Assembly: GCA_030340625.1 (NCBI GenBank)
Contig: JAOPHQ010003521.1
Location: 1 to 64,000, forward strand
Reading direction: 5' to 3'
Length of the DNA stretch: 64,000 bases
Source of the DNA: Merluccius polli
Taxonomy: Eukaryota > Chordata > Actinopteri > Gadiformes > Merlucciidae
The stretch's first letter is position 1; each line of letters starts with the position of its first letter. The translations under genes were made by a program, and so were the position numbers. Positions 1 to 11,330 of this stretch are shown here, in pieces. The notes beneath the pieces were generated by a model. The model was not told the origin of the DNA and ran no database searches. It saw only the letters and a program-made list of their open reading frames with translations.

Positions 1-65
<65 letters not shown>

Positions 66-89
66 GTGTGCATGTGCGTGTGCATGCAT
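1..89. repeat. (GT)n microsatellite, continues from the left edge
   Basis: Pure GT for 60 bp, then imperfect GTGTGCATGTGCG. Confidence 0.95.
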
Positions 90-1000
90 CTTTGTAAAGC
101 AGGTAAGTTTTGCTGGTTTTATTCCATTCCTTTATAGTGGCCTTTATGATATACAGCCACTTCTTTTTTACTGACTGTAGAACTATATGTTTCATTTTTG
201 TTGATTTACATCATCAATCCAAGCCCAGACTGCTATTATAGCGATACCCACTTGCTTGTCAGATGTATGTGGGTTATTTTTGTGTTTGAGCAGTTTGGAA
301 GTAAAGGCATGACGAGATTTAGTCTTGGAAAAAACAATACAAGAAGTTTGATGGATGGAATATGTACTCTAGGGCATAGATGTACTATTGTTGATAGTCT
401 ACTTTCCATAACCTTAAATGAAATGTATTGATGTAAACATCAGTTGAAACCTGTTCATAAATCATGTGTGTTGTAGGTAATTTCAGAAATGAGATAATAC
501 AATACTCAAGTAGCCAAAAGTACTTGAGAAGACTTTATATAGCTGCATGAATTTGCAAAAAGGGGAATAAAATAGTTAATATTCACCACAGCTTCAATCT
601 ACATGAAAAAATAAAAAAATAAAAGCAGAACTGAATATGTAAAAAAAAATGTAATACCAAGTGCCTCTATTTGGAAAATTAAGTGGGCAGCACTAGCATC
701 GTAACTAAATAATGAACACTTTGAGATGTCTGTCCTCTAGGTTCTGGTCTGACCGGGCGAATAGAGTAGGACTAAGCGACTCACGCTTGCAACCAAAACA
801 AAAATGCAAGCTGGCAAAAAAACACTAGCTAGCAAACAAACAACGTGGTTTCAGTCTGCAGTGTTGCTGCACCGACCCCCTGAAAGACAGACGGTCTGAT
901 CATCGCCGGCTTACTGCACAGCAGAGCAGTGTTTGGACCTCCAAACCGAAGATATCCACTTTACTTCGCCCTGGTCAGTCTGTCTGTCTGCCTATCCATC
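90..1000. other. Non-coding DNA, nothing recognised
   Basis: AT-rich sequence with poly-A patches near 607-650. An imperfect CAAAACAAAAATGCAAG..AAAACACTAGCTAGCAAACAAAC stretch lies at about 795-842. No domain-bearing frame. Confidence 0.6.
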
Positions 1001-1201
1001 CCACACACACACACACACATCTTCTTTCTCTCCAAGATCTACACATTTCCTCTCTCACACTCTCTATTACACTGCCTCACTACCCCTCTCTCACGCCGTC
1101 TCTCTATATATCTTGACTGATTAAGCAGCAGAGAGCAGATAAAGGGAGAGAGAGGTAAGAGATGGGGAGAGAGAGAAGACAGATAAAGGGAGAGAGGGAG
1201 G

Positions 1202-1251
<50 letters not shown>

Positions 1252-1500
1252 TAGCAGAAGCAAAGGGGTAGACCACAGGAGATGAAATCAGCTGGAAGAA
1301 TACAGGCGTGTAAATCAGAAGATAGCAACACAGATAAGTAGACTTTAGTGGTGGTGTGATTGTGTATGAATGTATTTGTGTGAAGCGTGTGTGTGTGTGT
1401 GTGTATGTGTACACACACACGCATGTGTGCTGTGCATGTGTTTCTATGTTTGTGTCTATGTGTGTATATGTGCATGTGCACGTGTGCATGTATAGTATCT
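1001..1500. repeat. CA, CT/GA and GT simple repeats
   Basis: (CA)n at 1003-1018, GA-rich tract 1130-1255 with pure (GA)n from 1204, and GT-rich 1376-1495 mixed with CACACAC. Frames across it are low-complexity artefacts. Confidence 0.9.
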
Positions 1501-1710
1501 ATTTTTAGCGATGACTGTCTGCGTTTCCAAGCACTAGCATAGAATTGTGCACACACGTTCGAGACCTAGTGACCGCATGGTCACACCTCAGCTTCGTTCT
1601 TAGCGCTCCAATAGCATGTTCCCCTCCACATGCGTGATGCGTGTGTCCGCGTCCGATGGTTTCAGTCATCACACGCGGTGCATGAGCTTCGGCAACAGCA
1701 TGAAAACAAG

Positions 1711-1788
1711 AGGAGGAGGAGGAGGAGGAGGAGGAGGAGGAGGAGGAGGAGGAGGAGGAGGAGGAGGAGGAGGAGGAGGAGGAGGAAG
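1711..1788. repeat. (AGG)n trinucleotide repeat
   Basis: About 26 uninterrupted AGG units. In other frames it reads as poly-Gly or, on the minus strand, poly-Ser; no gene context is seen. Confidence 0.95.
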
Positions 1789-1829
1789 GGTGTGCGTTAA
1801 CAAGCTCAGTGTGGAAGCACACACAGTTA

Positions 1830-2035
1830 CTTTGTTTGTGAATTGATTTGATCCTCTTTATCTGTTTGGGCAGGAATGTGATCCTAGTTGTTTGTGAATA
1901 GATTGGATCCTAGTTATCCGTTTCGGCAGGGATGTGATTCTAGTTAATTGTGAATAGATTTGATCCTTATCTGTTTCAGGAGGGATGTGATCCTAGTTGT
2001 TTGTGAATAGATTTGTTAGTTATCTGTTTGTATGC
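1830..2035 (+). repeat. Minisatellite, ~57-60 bp unit, about 3.5 copies
   Basis: Units share TTTGTGAATAGATTTGATCC and TTATCTGTTT(C/G)GGCAGGGATG with GTGATCCTAGTTG. They differ by single bases and small gaps. Confidence 0.8.
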
Positions 2036-2110
2036 TTTGTTTGTGATTAGGTCGTTTTCTGAGATTGATTTGTTTGTAGAGGGTTTTGATCCTGGTGAGA
2101 TATTTGTTAA

Positions 2111-2159
<49 letters not shown>

Positions 2160-2275
2160 TATACACAAAACATCCAATCACATACACACAATGCATACAG
2201 ATTCGCACAGACACCCACACATTCAACACACATATCACAGAGTAGTCGACATACAGACATACAGACACACCACTA
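2111..2275. repeat. (CA)n microsatellite and CA-rich flank
   Basis: Pure CA at 2113-2154, then degenerate ACACA/CATAC sequence to about 2275. Confidence 0.9.
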
Positions 2276-3000
2276 CGACTAACATAACTCCTACCACTAT
2301 CGCTATACTGCTGCCTGCCATCCTATGGCGTAATTTAATTCTTTAACCCCCTCTGCTGAATCCACGAGTCAAGCACACACTTGTATGCTAAATGGTTGTT
2401 CTAGTGGTTATCCATACAGGTAAGGTGGATCGATGGAAGGAAGAGCCAAGCACTAAATCAGATCAACTTCAGTACTTTAGTGGAGTGCCCAAAACACAGC
2501 CTGCAGGATCCAAACCACAAGGAATGAATGGATGGATGGATGAACCATCAAATTAATGGATAGATGTACAAATGCATGAATGGGTGGATGGATGATCGAA
2601 GGAACTAATATAAATTAGCTTTGGTTTAAACTACTTCCCCAAAGATGAACTCCCCTTTCTATCCACATCCTCCATCAACGGCAATAAAAAATACCAGTTT
2701 ACCTAAAGCAATCACTAATCCACAATGACGACAACAAGAGAAAGGAGCGATAGAGATTCTTTGACTCTACTGCCCAACAACTTTGTTATTTGCACTCGTC
2801 CGAGCCATCGCCGTCTGAAGGCATTTGCATCACAACTGTCGCCTGTGAACTCCAATAATTAGCAAGTTTTATGAGTGGTGTGTGTGGTGTGTGCCTGTGG
2901 TGGTGTGAGCGTTGTGCCTAGCAGGCTGCTGTGCTCTGACGCCCGAGGGAGACGCGCCGGGACATGACAGGAGGAGGAAGAGTTCGCGGGATGACCAGAT
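2276..3000. other. Non-coding DNA with GGAT-rich patch
   Basis: GATGGATGGATGAACC-type repeats at about 2525-2600. Otherwise unique sequence without recognisable genes. Confidence 0.5.
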
Positions 3001-3125
3001 GGCCGGGGGGGGGGGGGGGGGGGTGGGGGGGGGGGGGGGGGGGGAGAGGTGGCGGTGTTGCTCGGGCTTGACCGCCGTGGGTTGACATCAATGGGAGGGA
3101 GGGGGGGAGGAGGGGAGGTCTGCAT
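3001..3125. repeat. Poly-G tract and G-rich region
   Basis: A 40-bp near-pure G run at 3005-3044 broken by one T, then G-rich sequence. It could form G-quadruplexes; length calls here are likely unreliable. Confidence 0.85.
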
Positions 3126-4465
3126 GACGATGACGACTAGATAGAAGATGTGGAACTGGACGGAAATTGCGTTAACTAGACAGAACGAGACTGAGTTTGA
3201 CTAAACAAGACTAAATTAGATGGCACTGGAATTAACTGGAATCACATGAACCAGACTAAACTACACTGAATGAGACTGAACTATACTAAACTAGACTGAA
3301 ATGGGAAACTTCACACTAAACTGGGACATGTTTAAATGAACAGGGAAAGTTTAAAGACAACATGAAATGAGGAAGGATTTTTTTTCTTCTGAAATTGTAT
3401 TCACCTTCATTTTAGCCATGGGCATGTGTGAGTAGGAGGTTAGCAGGGGGTTGTAGGTAGTGCAATCTACAAATAGTCCATACTGCAAAATATGTAATTT
3501 TACTTGCCTTAGGTGTGCAAGTTATTATGTCAAGCTATTATAAATAGAATAATAGGCTACAAGAAGTGTTTTTTTCTTTCTTTTTTTACCACCAGGCTAA
3601 AGCTGCATGGGCTGCATTAATCACAATGGCCAAGTCATATATCCTGGATGCAGAGGAGGAGCTGATCATTTTGTTCAACATCAGATGTTCTTTGAAGCCT
3701 GGTCAGCCATGATGTTCAGAGTAATAGGTTGATGGAGGGCAGACCAATATAGCAGAATCGAAAAAAAATGACAAAGCACAATCGATATGGACATGATGGA
3801 AAGAATGAGAGAGAAACAGCGGTGGCGGTGGGGGGGGGGAAGATAGACAGATAACGAAATAGACGGAAATGGAGGACACAATAGAAGCTGAGGAAGGAAA
3901 AGGGGAGTCAATACATTATTCACTTTGCATTATTCATTACTCGTCACCCCCCCCCCCCCCGCCCTTAACCCCCTCCCGTCTGGTTTGAAACATTATGGCG
4001 TCTCCATTCACATCTGATTATTTCTCTGAGTCTCTCACTGCTCTTCATCTTATCACCGCAGAGCAGGTGTTTCCCCCAACTCCAGGAATTCAAATTAAAG
4101 CAAATATTTTAATCAAAAAGGCCCCCCCCCCCCCCCCCCCCCCCCGTTCCCTGGAGGTCATTCTGTTTTGGAACAATGCCAGTTTCAGTTCATGGAAGAA
4201 AAAAAAATCAATTTCCCCCCCCTCTCCCACACCACCAACCAAAAATCAGGGTCACTTTTCTTTGACAGATTTTCATTTTACAGGTCAGTTGTATTAGAAG
4301 TGACTAAAAAGCAGTTTTGGATCAAACAGACTGGTGAATTTGGTAGATTAGAGAGACTGTGTTAACCCCTGGTTAACACAGGGGTTATCGGTCAGATTTG
4401 TTCCCTTGTATGGACTCCGGCATGCTTACTATTGAGTCCAATGAAATTCACAATCGTGAACACTG
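3126..4465. other. Non-coding DNA, degenerate GACTAAACTA repeats and C runs
   Basis: 3175-3300 is a degenerate array of GACTAAACTA/GACTGAA words. C runs lie at 3949-3960 and 4122-4145. Near 4363-4391 TAACCCCTGG pairs with CAGGGGTTA as a small hairpin. Confidence 0.55.
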
Positions 4466-4468
4466 GAG

Positions 4469-4536
4469 GGTAGGGTAGTAGTGGCTAGAGTAACCAGCTG
4501 AAAAGTACTGGGTTTCGATACCCTGTCCCCAGTCTA
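4469..4536 (+). mobile_element. SINE, tRNA-like head (split copy, 5' part)
   Basis: Contains a B-box-like GGTTTCGATACCC and the usual continuation TGTCCCCAGTCTAC, where it is cut. The 3' part resumes at about 7780. Compare the unbroken copies at 14677 and 41521. Confidence 0.6.
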
Positions 4537-5716
4537 CAGGGCTTTTTACACTGCACTTAGCCTGGGGTTAAGTGAGCTGTTAACCCCGGGGCTAAAGGCC
4601 TTTCAGTGTTTCCCACAGACCAGGTAGCATTCTGTGGTGGCACCTTGGCGCCGGTGCGGGATAGAGTGTCGCGGTGTCGTGACGGTCGGTACAGTCGGTC
4701 ATCGTGGTTTATGCAGAAGGCCGCATTCAAACACACACTTTCTGAAGCTACTATAGGTTAAATATATACCTGTATGCTTATCTATTGTTCTTCATAGTCA
4801 CATACTGAGACCATTCTTAAAGCTAGCATTTTAATTCTCTAAATTAGCTCTGACTCACAGATAAGACAAATAAGTACATTTTTACTAGAACCCTGCCTGG
4901 ACCTTCCCCCGTCTCAACTCCATACGTTGCAGGGCAGGCTGGGTTTGCTCACATACCCAGACTTTATATTGGAGGAAGACCTGTCTTTTAAATGTCAAGT
5001 TTCATGAATTACTCACCAAATTGAACTTAAAGTTGAGTTTTTACTTGAATTTGTGCCTATTTAGTTCCAATCTTTAGATTCAAGGAATGTGCAAAAACAG
5101 CTGAAGCTGGAGGTTTTTATTTCAAAATATATATAAAAAAAGACTTACCTCAGCCAATATGTCAACCTGTTGTAAAATGAAATTTTCTGGTAAAATAACG
5201 GTTAAAATAAATAGTATAATATAACAATATCAATACAATAATAACATAGCATACTGTAATTATGCTATAAGTAGATATATGATCCTACTAATTAAGACGA
5301 GGACTCGACTTTTTTTTATGTCATTAGGCTTTAATAGTAATACGCCATTATTCTATAATTTGGTATATGATTAGTACAAGGGAATGTACTGCTTCATGTC
5401 ATACATCACACGTAACTAAGTTAATAACGTAACTAACGTAACGTAATTACGTAACTACGTAAATAACCCACACAGCAAATCCGCCGCGGAGTATCGCGGC
5501 TTTCGGAACGGATCCGCGATGCGGACCGTATCGGGTCCACTTGCATGCCGCATTTCTGAGTTATTATTAAGAGGACAGGACAGTAGTTATGAGCACTAGA
5601 GTTAAAAACAGTAAAATACATATGAAAGTTCATAGCTGCCGCCATTAGGACGCCTATGAGCTGCGGCACAACAGTTATGTTTTTTTTAAAGTGTAACAAC
5701 ATGTATGCTTTAGTGC

Positions 5717-6057
5717 TGACTCGGACTCGACTCGGACTCGATGTGGATCAATAGGGACTCGACTCGGACTTGACTCGTATGAGTAGTGGACTCGACTCGG
5801 ACTCGATGTGGATCAATAGGGACTCGACTCGGACTTGACTCGTATGAGTAGTGGACTCGACTCGGACTCGATGTGGATCAATAGGGACTCGACTCGGACT
5901 TGACTCGTATGAGTAGTGGACTCGACTCGGACTCGATGTGGATCAATAGGGACTCGACTCGGACTTGACTCGTATGAGTAGTGGACTCGACTCGGACTCG
6001 ATGTGGATCAATAGGGACTCGACTCGGACTTGACTCGTATGAGTAGTGGACTCGACT
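5717..6057 (+). repeat. 65-bp minisatellite, about 5 copies
   Basis: The unit holds GATGTGGATCAATAGGGACT and CTCGTATGAGTAGTG between runs of GACTCG. The copies are almost identical (spaced 65 bp at ATGTGGATCAATAGGG). It lies inside a GACTCG-family hAT whose right terminus (reverse complement CAGTGTTGTAGTCGAGTC) ends at 6166. The homogeneous copies point to recent expansion. It is not a CRISPR array, since the units abut without unique spacers. Confidence 0.9.
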
Positions 6058-6166
6058 TGGACTCGACTCGGATTTTTTTTAATGACTTGGACATGACTCG
6101 GACTCGGACACTGGAGACTCGAGCCTGGACTCGGACTCGAGGCATAGTGACTCGACTACAACACTG
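6058..6166. mobile_element. Right end of a GACTCG-family hAT element
   Basis: Ends in GACTCGACTACAACACTG, the inverted form of CAGTGTTGTAGTCGAGTC. The matching left terminus is not found, although AGGACTCGACTTTTTTTTAT near 5300 may be a worn relative. Same subterminal word family as 58407-59478. Confidence 0.55.
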
Positions 6167-6733
6167 ATCGTAGCTATCGTAGCCTGGCCATATAATCTCA
6201 ACCGTAACCGCATTTCACCTAGCCTAATTGTTTGCTACGTTACCAACTTTTCTCTATCCTGAATTAGGGTGCAGGATGTTTCACTATCAATAACTTTGAG
6301 TTCATAATGCTAATATATCATTTTCTGTGTCAACAATAATGTTATGCAGGTGTGTTTGAGGACATACTAACCTTTGATGAACTCCAGATATCGCCGACCG
6401 TCTTCTCTGCAAATATCCCGCTGTTTCGTTTGATAGGCTATAGACCTCACGCATTGCAGATGGAGAAGAGGAGCGCGCGGGCGAATAAGTTGACAGTGTG
6501 TGTGCACATAGACATAATATGTTATGTCTATGTGTGTGCATGAATGCGCTCGTGTGTTTGTGTGTGATCGAGACGGAGAGGGAGAGACCTGTGCGCAGTT
6601 GGATGAATGGAACGATAGTTTTTTTTTTTTATCGCGTAAATTAAAAAAAAAAAAACCATTGAATCATTCTGTGGCGGCTGGTGATGATACTGTGGCGGCC
6701 CGCCACAGAATGGTCTATGTATGGGAAACACTG

Positions 6734-7573
6734 CCTTTACACACCAAGGACGAAACGAAAAAACGAAACAAAAATGCGGAATATTTGTTGATGAATATTT
6801 GTGTTCAAACCTTTCACACCAAGACCGACATGAATAATCACTCCATGCATCCACCGAAAATTAAAAGTTTGAGGACTAGCACTGGAGCAACTGTTTGATC
6901 GATATGAGAGAGCACAAGAAGAAGAAACGGAGCAGAAGAAGAAAATGTGCATGTGCATGTGTGTGTGTGTTTACAGTGCAGTGAATTAATTAGCGTAGCG
7001 GTGGAATAATCAAAAAGTTACAAATTGTAGTGGCCTGTAAAAAAAAGTTTTTAATATAATAAACACACATTCAACTCTACACACTGGAGATGGGCTTGTT
7101 ATTTCAAGTGTGCAAGGGTTTTCATCATTCATGACTGGACTGAACAGAGGGGGTTAGTATATGTTTGCATTGTATAAATCAAAATGTGTTTATCATATGT
7201 ATGCATTTATTATGTTATACTGCATGGCCTTTAATAGTCAGTTTATAATGGTCAGCTTCTTATGCCTCTGGAGCTCAGTGGATTGTTCAAGGAAAGACAG
7301 TGAGCCCATATGCTTCCACTATCTTTTGCTTTAATCCTGCCTGTCCACTGTCTTTCAAAATCTATTGACTGCGTCACCAAAAGTCATTATTTTATTGGTT
7401 GGCTTGTTTTTTTCGGCATCCGAAATTCTCAGAAATCGAACAAGTTGTGAGAAAAAAAAAATCCACATCGTTTCGGATTCGGTGTGGATAGAGTCATAGA
7501 GAAAGATGGGTTCAAATTTTTTAATTGACGTGCGATTTATTTACACAAATTATTCCTGCTTGGTCTGAAAAGG
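6734..7573. mobile_element. Element with CCTTTACACACCAAGG-type ends
   Basis: The left edge is CCTTTACACACCAAGGACG and the right edge, reverse-complemented, AAAGCCTTTTCAGACCAAGC. It abuts the right end of the CAGTGTTTCCC element. No coding sequence is seen. Confidence 0.45.
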
Positions 7574-7779
7574 CTTTAAGGGAGCTGTTAGCCCCAGGCT
7601 AAGGGAGCTTTCACACGAGCACAATCCTCACAGATTCCAAAGTAGGCTAACCCTGACTTTAGCCGAGGGCTAGCTGTCCCTGCTCCGGAGCAGGGTTAAC
7701 CCCGACTTTGCAGGGTTATCCCCTGAAAATCATCTCAACACAAAGCTAAAAGCTGCCAGTAAGGATAGCCCATGTATAC

Positions 7780-7912
7780 CTATACATGTAGGTATCCTTG
7801 AGCAAGATGCTTAACCTGCCCCCTTCCTGCTACTTAATGACTTGTATCTGAATTCACTATAAGTCGCTTTGGATGTGGACTGGAAGTGTCTGCTAAATTC
7901 ACAAACAGTACA
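7780..7912 (+). mobile_element. SINE, 3' part of the split copy
   Basis: Reads ATGTAGGTATCCTTGAGCAA then ends CTATAAGTCGCTTTGGATG with TGTCTGCTAAAT, the common fish SINE tail (shared with LINE tails). Together with 4469-4536 it makes one SINE interrupted by about 3.2 kb of nested transposons. Confidence 0.65.
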
Positions 7913-8060
7913 ATAAACTTTTGCACCAGCGATCTGACGTGGGGAACTACAGACGCGATCACTGGTATGAGTCCCGTGTGTCTAGCAGTGTATAACCTAC
8001 CTGCCAAGTAAACAGGTAGTTTGGTTCAATATTCAATATACGTTCAATATTTCTACACAA

Positions 8061-8160
8061 TAGGGCTGTCGCCAACTAGGATTTTCATTTTTTTGTCAAC
8101 TAAAAGCAATCCATCCTGACTATTAGTCGACTAATAGTCATCATTTATTTTTTAAAACTG
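8061..8160 (+). mobile_element. Solo left end of a TAGGGCTGTC hAT-like element
   Basis: Starts TAGGGCTGTCGCCAACTAGG with nearby GACTATTAGTCGACTAATAG palindromes. I find no matching right end nearby. An inverted end of the same type is at 60515-60556. Confidence 0.55.
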
Positions 8161-8331
8161 TAATCCAAATCTCAGTGAGTAGGCGTACTCGTTTTGTAGG
8201 CAATTTTGTTTTGGTGTGCAAAATAATTCTTGTTTCCACTTCACACATATTGAAAGTCAGTTTTAATATACTTCATGCAGTCTATGTGCGTTAAACCTAC
8301 ACCTGAGCTTTTTGTACCCCCAGCTTATAGT

Positions 8332-9802
8332 TGTAGAGCTAGCGGGGTACACTTCTAAACTGCGATTTTAATCTTATATCCGTTGGGGACATTTACATAC
8401 GTCTCTGAGACGTAACTGGTTTAATTGCGTTTAGTTAAGCTGCTGTTAAGGGCAGGGTACTCTGTAATTCGTTTGGTCAATAATAGAAATATTGACCAAA
8501 CGATGGCTCTATAGAGAGGAGTGCTGTTGCCAGACAGCTTCGCTTGGAAGCTCGGTCTCCTCAGCAGGTGTACACCACTAGACACACTGGGACTCATACT
8601 GGTTATTGCATCTTAAGTTCTACTTGTCAGATCACTGTAATTCGGAGCGTGAATATCTGTTAAATAATCAATATATTTCTTCCTTAAAAAAACGACTTTC
8701 AAACTACATAAGCTGCTATTGAGATGTGTGATTCTTACACATCCACACAGCAGCCCTATGCTGCTGTACATTTCAATTTTAGTGTTGATGTCGGAACGAT
8801 CCTGGCGATCCTCATTTAAAACCACGTGTAACGCAGTAAATAAACAAAGTCACATTTCCCAGTGTCTCCGTCATCACGCTGGATATTAACAGCAGCGTGA
8901 CATTTCTCCCACTCCCGCAAATATATGTGTAAAGTTAACATAAACATAAACAGCTAACCGGCTAGCTTACATTAGCACAAGCTAAATACATATATTAATA
9001 CAAGTGTGTTTTAAAGTTTACCAGGATATTGCTGCATAGTGTTAGCTAACTACGAACGTACCAGGGTTTCCATTAGTTGTCAATCTGGTAGTAATGTTAG
9101 GCATACATTTAAAATTATATTCGGGGCTACTCTCAAAACATTCAGGGCTTAATCCCTGACTATGACCGGTGGCGACGCTGATGGTGCACTGCATGGACAG
9201 GAGAGGCTTTTCAAAGCCGTTATGCTGGCTGACAGATTACACCCGGCTCTTGACGTTACGTGTTATAAGCAGTGCACCAGCGCACTAAAATGGAGCGGAC
9301 CCAGAAAGAGCAAGAGTGGGGCAAAGAGGGGCTGAGCAAATCAATGTGCTGAGCGCAGCTCTACATTGAATTAAGATTTTACCCATTTTAAATAGTAAAA
9401 CAAATTTAAAATCAATATGTGGCAGTATGGGTATTTTGTGGAAAAGTCAAACATTCAGTGTGTAGTTTCAATAAACGCAGTACTGTTTTTCAATACACTG
9501 ACTCCTAATTGTTGATTGTATTCTGTTTGTCTTCATACAATGTAATTATCACTTATTGTTACTGCACCATTGGTTTTGGCCTTGATGCCCTACATTTTGG
9601 CCGCATGGCCCAATACATTTGTATTATCAAAGGCCAAGTAGCCTTGCCCTAAAAATTATTTAATTCCAGGCCTGAAGTACCCTGCCCTAAAAAGTAGCCT
9701 AACCAAAACACAATTAAACCTGATACGGTTCACATTTCAAAATGTCGGCAATGGATATAACACTAACATCCTTGTTTAGAAGTGTATCCCACTAGCTCTA
9801 CA
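8332..9802. repeat. Inverted repeats enclosing 1.47 kb (fold-back)
   Basis: TGTAGAGCTAGCGGGGTACA through CTTCTAAAC at 8332-8360 is the inverse of 9774-9802, with 2 mismatches in 29. Weaker pairing continues to about 8393 and 9738. The interior is unique sequence with GCTAACCGGCTAGC at about 8954 and no gene. It may be a fold-back transposon or two inverted copies of one repeat. Confidence 0.7.
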
Positions 9803-11027
9803 CCAATAAAAAGCAGGTTCAAACACTGCATGGCCAGTAGAGCTCCGGTCCGGTACCTTTTAGCACATAGACTAAAAAGTACTGGTTAAACTGACTTTTG
9901 ATATGTGTACACTGGTGACAACTATCAGAAAAACCAGTAGGAGGATTCGTTAAGAGTTGGAACGTGAATTCAATTAGAGTTTTGGGGTATTTTTTGCATC
10001 CCTCGTATGCTGCATTTTTCAATATTTATTTTGCAGAGGTGAAGTTAAATTTGCCGAGACAAAAATAAGCTGTGGTATTTTAAGCAGTTGATTACACAAT
10101 TTGGGAAGAAAAAAAGAGAGCGATCGCGCGCGAGAGAGGGAGAACGAGAACGAGAGCGAGTTGTGCTCAGAACAACAGACAACAGATGGTGTAAAAGAGA
10201 AGCCATTAACAACTAACTTAACAGTTCAGCTCATGGATATTATTTGTATTGGACCTGTGTAAAGAATGCATTCAACGCTTTTTCAGTTGGGACTCGTTGC
10301 TCATGCAAGTCGGAGAATTGCTTCAAGGTTTCTCAAGAAACTGCTCTAAGAAACTCTTTCATTGATCAAAATATATAAATATATAAATGTTGTATTTCTC
10401 CCCAAAGGGCTTTGTCAGGTAACCATGGCACTGACGTCAGCATCTCTGATATGTTTTTGTTAGAAAGGTGTGTCCTCGGATCGCTCAGAATAAGTGTGAG
10501 AGTGTGCACACATTTAGGGGGGATTAAAGATGACTACATACATTACTTTTTCTGAAAAAGAAAACAGAATTTCCAACACTGCCTTTCTATAACTGCCTGG
10601 ACACATGTTGTCCTCTGCTTTCCGATTGTGATCGTCTCAGTGTCTGTTTTGCTCTACTATTCATTTCCATTATCTTTTAAAGAAAAAAAACACTTGGAGA
10701 AGAAAACTATGACAATGAAATGCAATATAACTACATTTTCATGTTTATTGCTTTTTCCAAGCCTCAGATAAGACCATTTAGCAGTCAAAAAGAAACAAAG
10801 AAAAGACAAGCCTCATGATTCAGAATTTTGGAATCCTCTGATCTCCCTGGGAGGGGTGTGTGTGGTTATAATTTGTCATAACAGCAAATGATTGAAAGAC
10901 CTTCAAGGTGCAAGCATCACCTCCACTCTTTTCTCTAGCATACAATAAGAATACTAATTTGGACTTGTAGAATGCCTTTCATACTAACAGGAAACTAAGA
11001 GCAGAAAATAAATATAAATATACATTA

Positions 11028-11030
<3 letters not shown>
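9803..11030. other. Non-coding DNA, no gene seen
   Basis: Includes a GCGAGAGAGG/GAACGAGA purine patch at 10115-10160 and AT-rich stretches. No coding frame with recognisable protein features. Confidence 0.5.
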
Positions 11031-11034
<4 letters not shown>

Positions 11035-11082
<48 letters not shown>

Positions 11083-11092
11083 TATATACACA

Positions 11093-11161
<69 letters not shown>

Positions 11162-11185
11162 CACATGATATATATATATATGCAC
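11035..11185. repeat. (TA)n microsatellite
   Basis: Two long TA blocks (about 11035-11080 and 11097-11157) separated by ACAGTATATACACATATATG, followed by GCACCACATGATATATATAT duplicated as GCACCACGTGATA. Confidence 0.92.
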
Positions 11186-11230
11186 CACGTGATAGTGAAG
11201 ACAGACAGGAACGAGAAAGCCAATGGGTTG

Positions 11231-11330
11231 AATGAGAAAGCCAATAACGGGATTGTAGCATAGGAGTACAGGACGGAATCGAACCTGGTATGCAAAAAGG
11301 CGCATTTCCAACATGCACTAGCCCAACAGG
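11231..11330 (-). mobile_element. Probable SINE head, minus strand
   Basis: Minus strand: GGGCTAGTGCATGTTGG, then ACCAGGTTCGATTCCGTCCT with a good B box. It lies next to the TA microsatellite at 11035-11157. The tail is not recognised. Confidence 0.4.

Larger units (their letters stand above)
4607..6732. mobile_element. hAT-like element with CAGTGTTTCCCA termini
   Basis: The left end CAGTGTTTCCCACAGACCAG and the right end (reverse complement CAGTGTTTCCCATACATAGA), each followed by CATTCTGTGG, form clear inverted repeats. No transposase frame is seen. The interior includes AT-rich sequence, a GTAACGTAACTA-type short repeat (5410-5465) and the GACTCG minisatellite. The flanking 8 bp do not match cleanly, so the target duplication is unresolved. 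Confidence 0.65.
4537..7779. mobile_element. Nested DNA-transposon cluster inside the SINE
   Basis: The outermost layer has 'TAACCCCGGGGCTAA'-type sequence at both edges (4557-4606 and 7573-7735), recalled as a common fish non-autonomous DNA element. Inside are the CAGTGTTTCCC element and a second element with ends GCCTTTACACACCAAGG and GCCTTTTCAGACCAAG. Exact boundaries and target duplications of the outer layer cannot be resolved by eye. Confidence 0.5.

Noticed and set aside
1505..1846. Frames with poly-Ser and poly-Gly
   Set aside because: Both are readings of the (AGG)n microsatellite.
5717..6057. CRISPR-like array of regular repeats
   Set aside because: Units are continuous and nearly identical with no unique spacers, inside a transposon of a eukaryotic genome.
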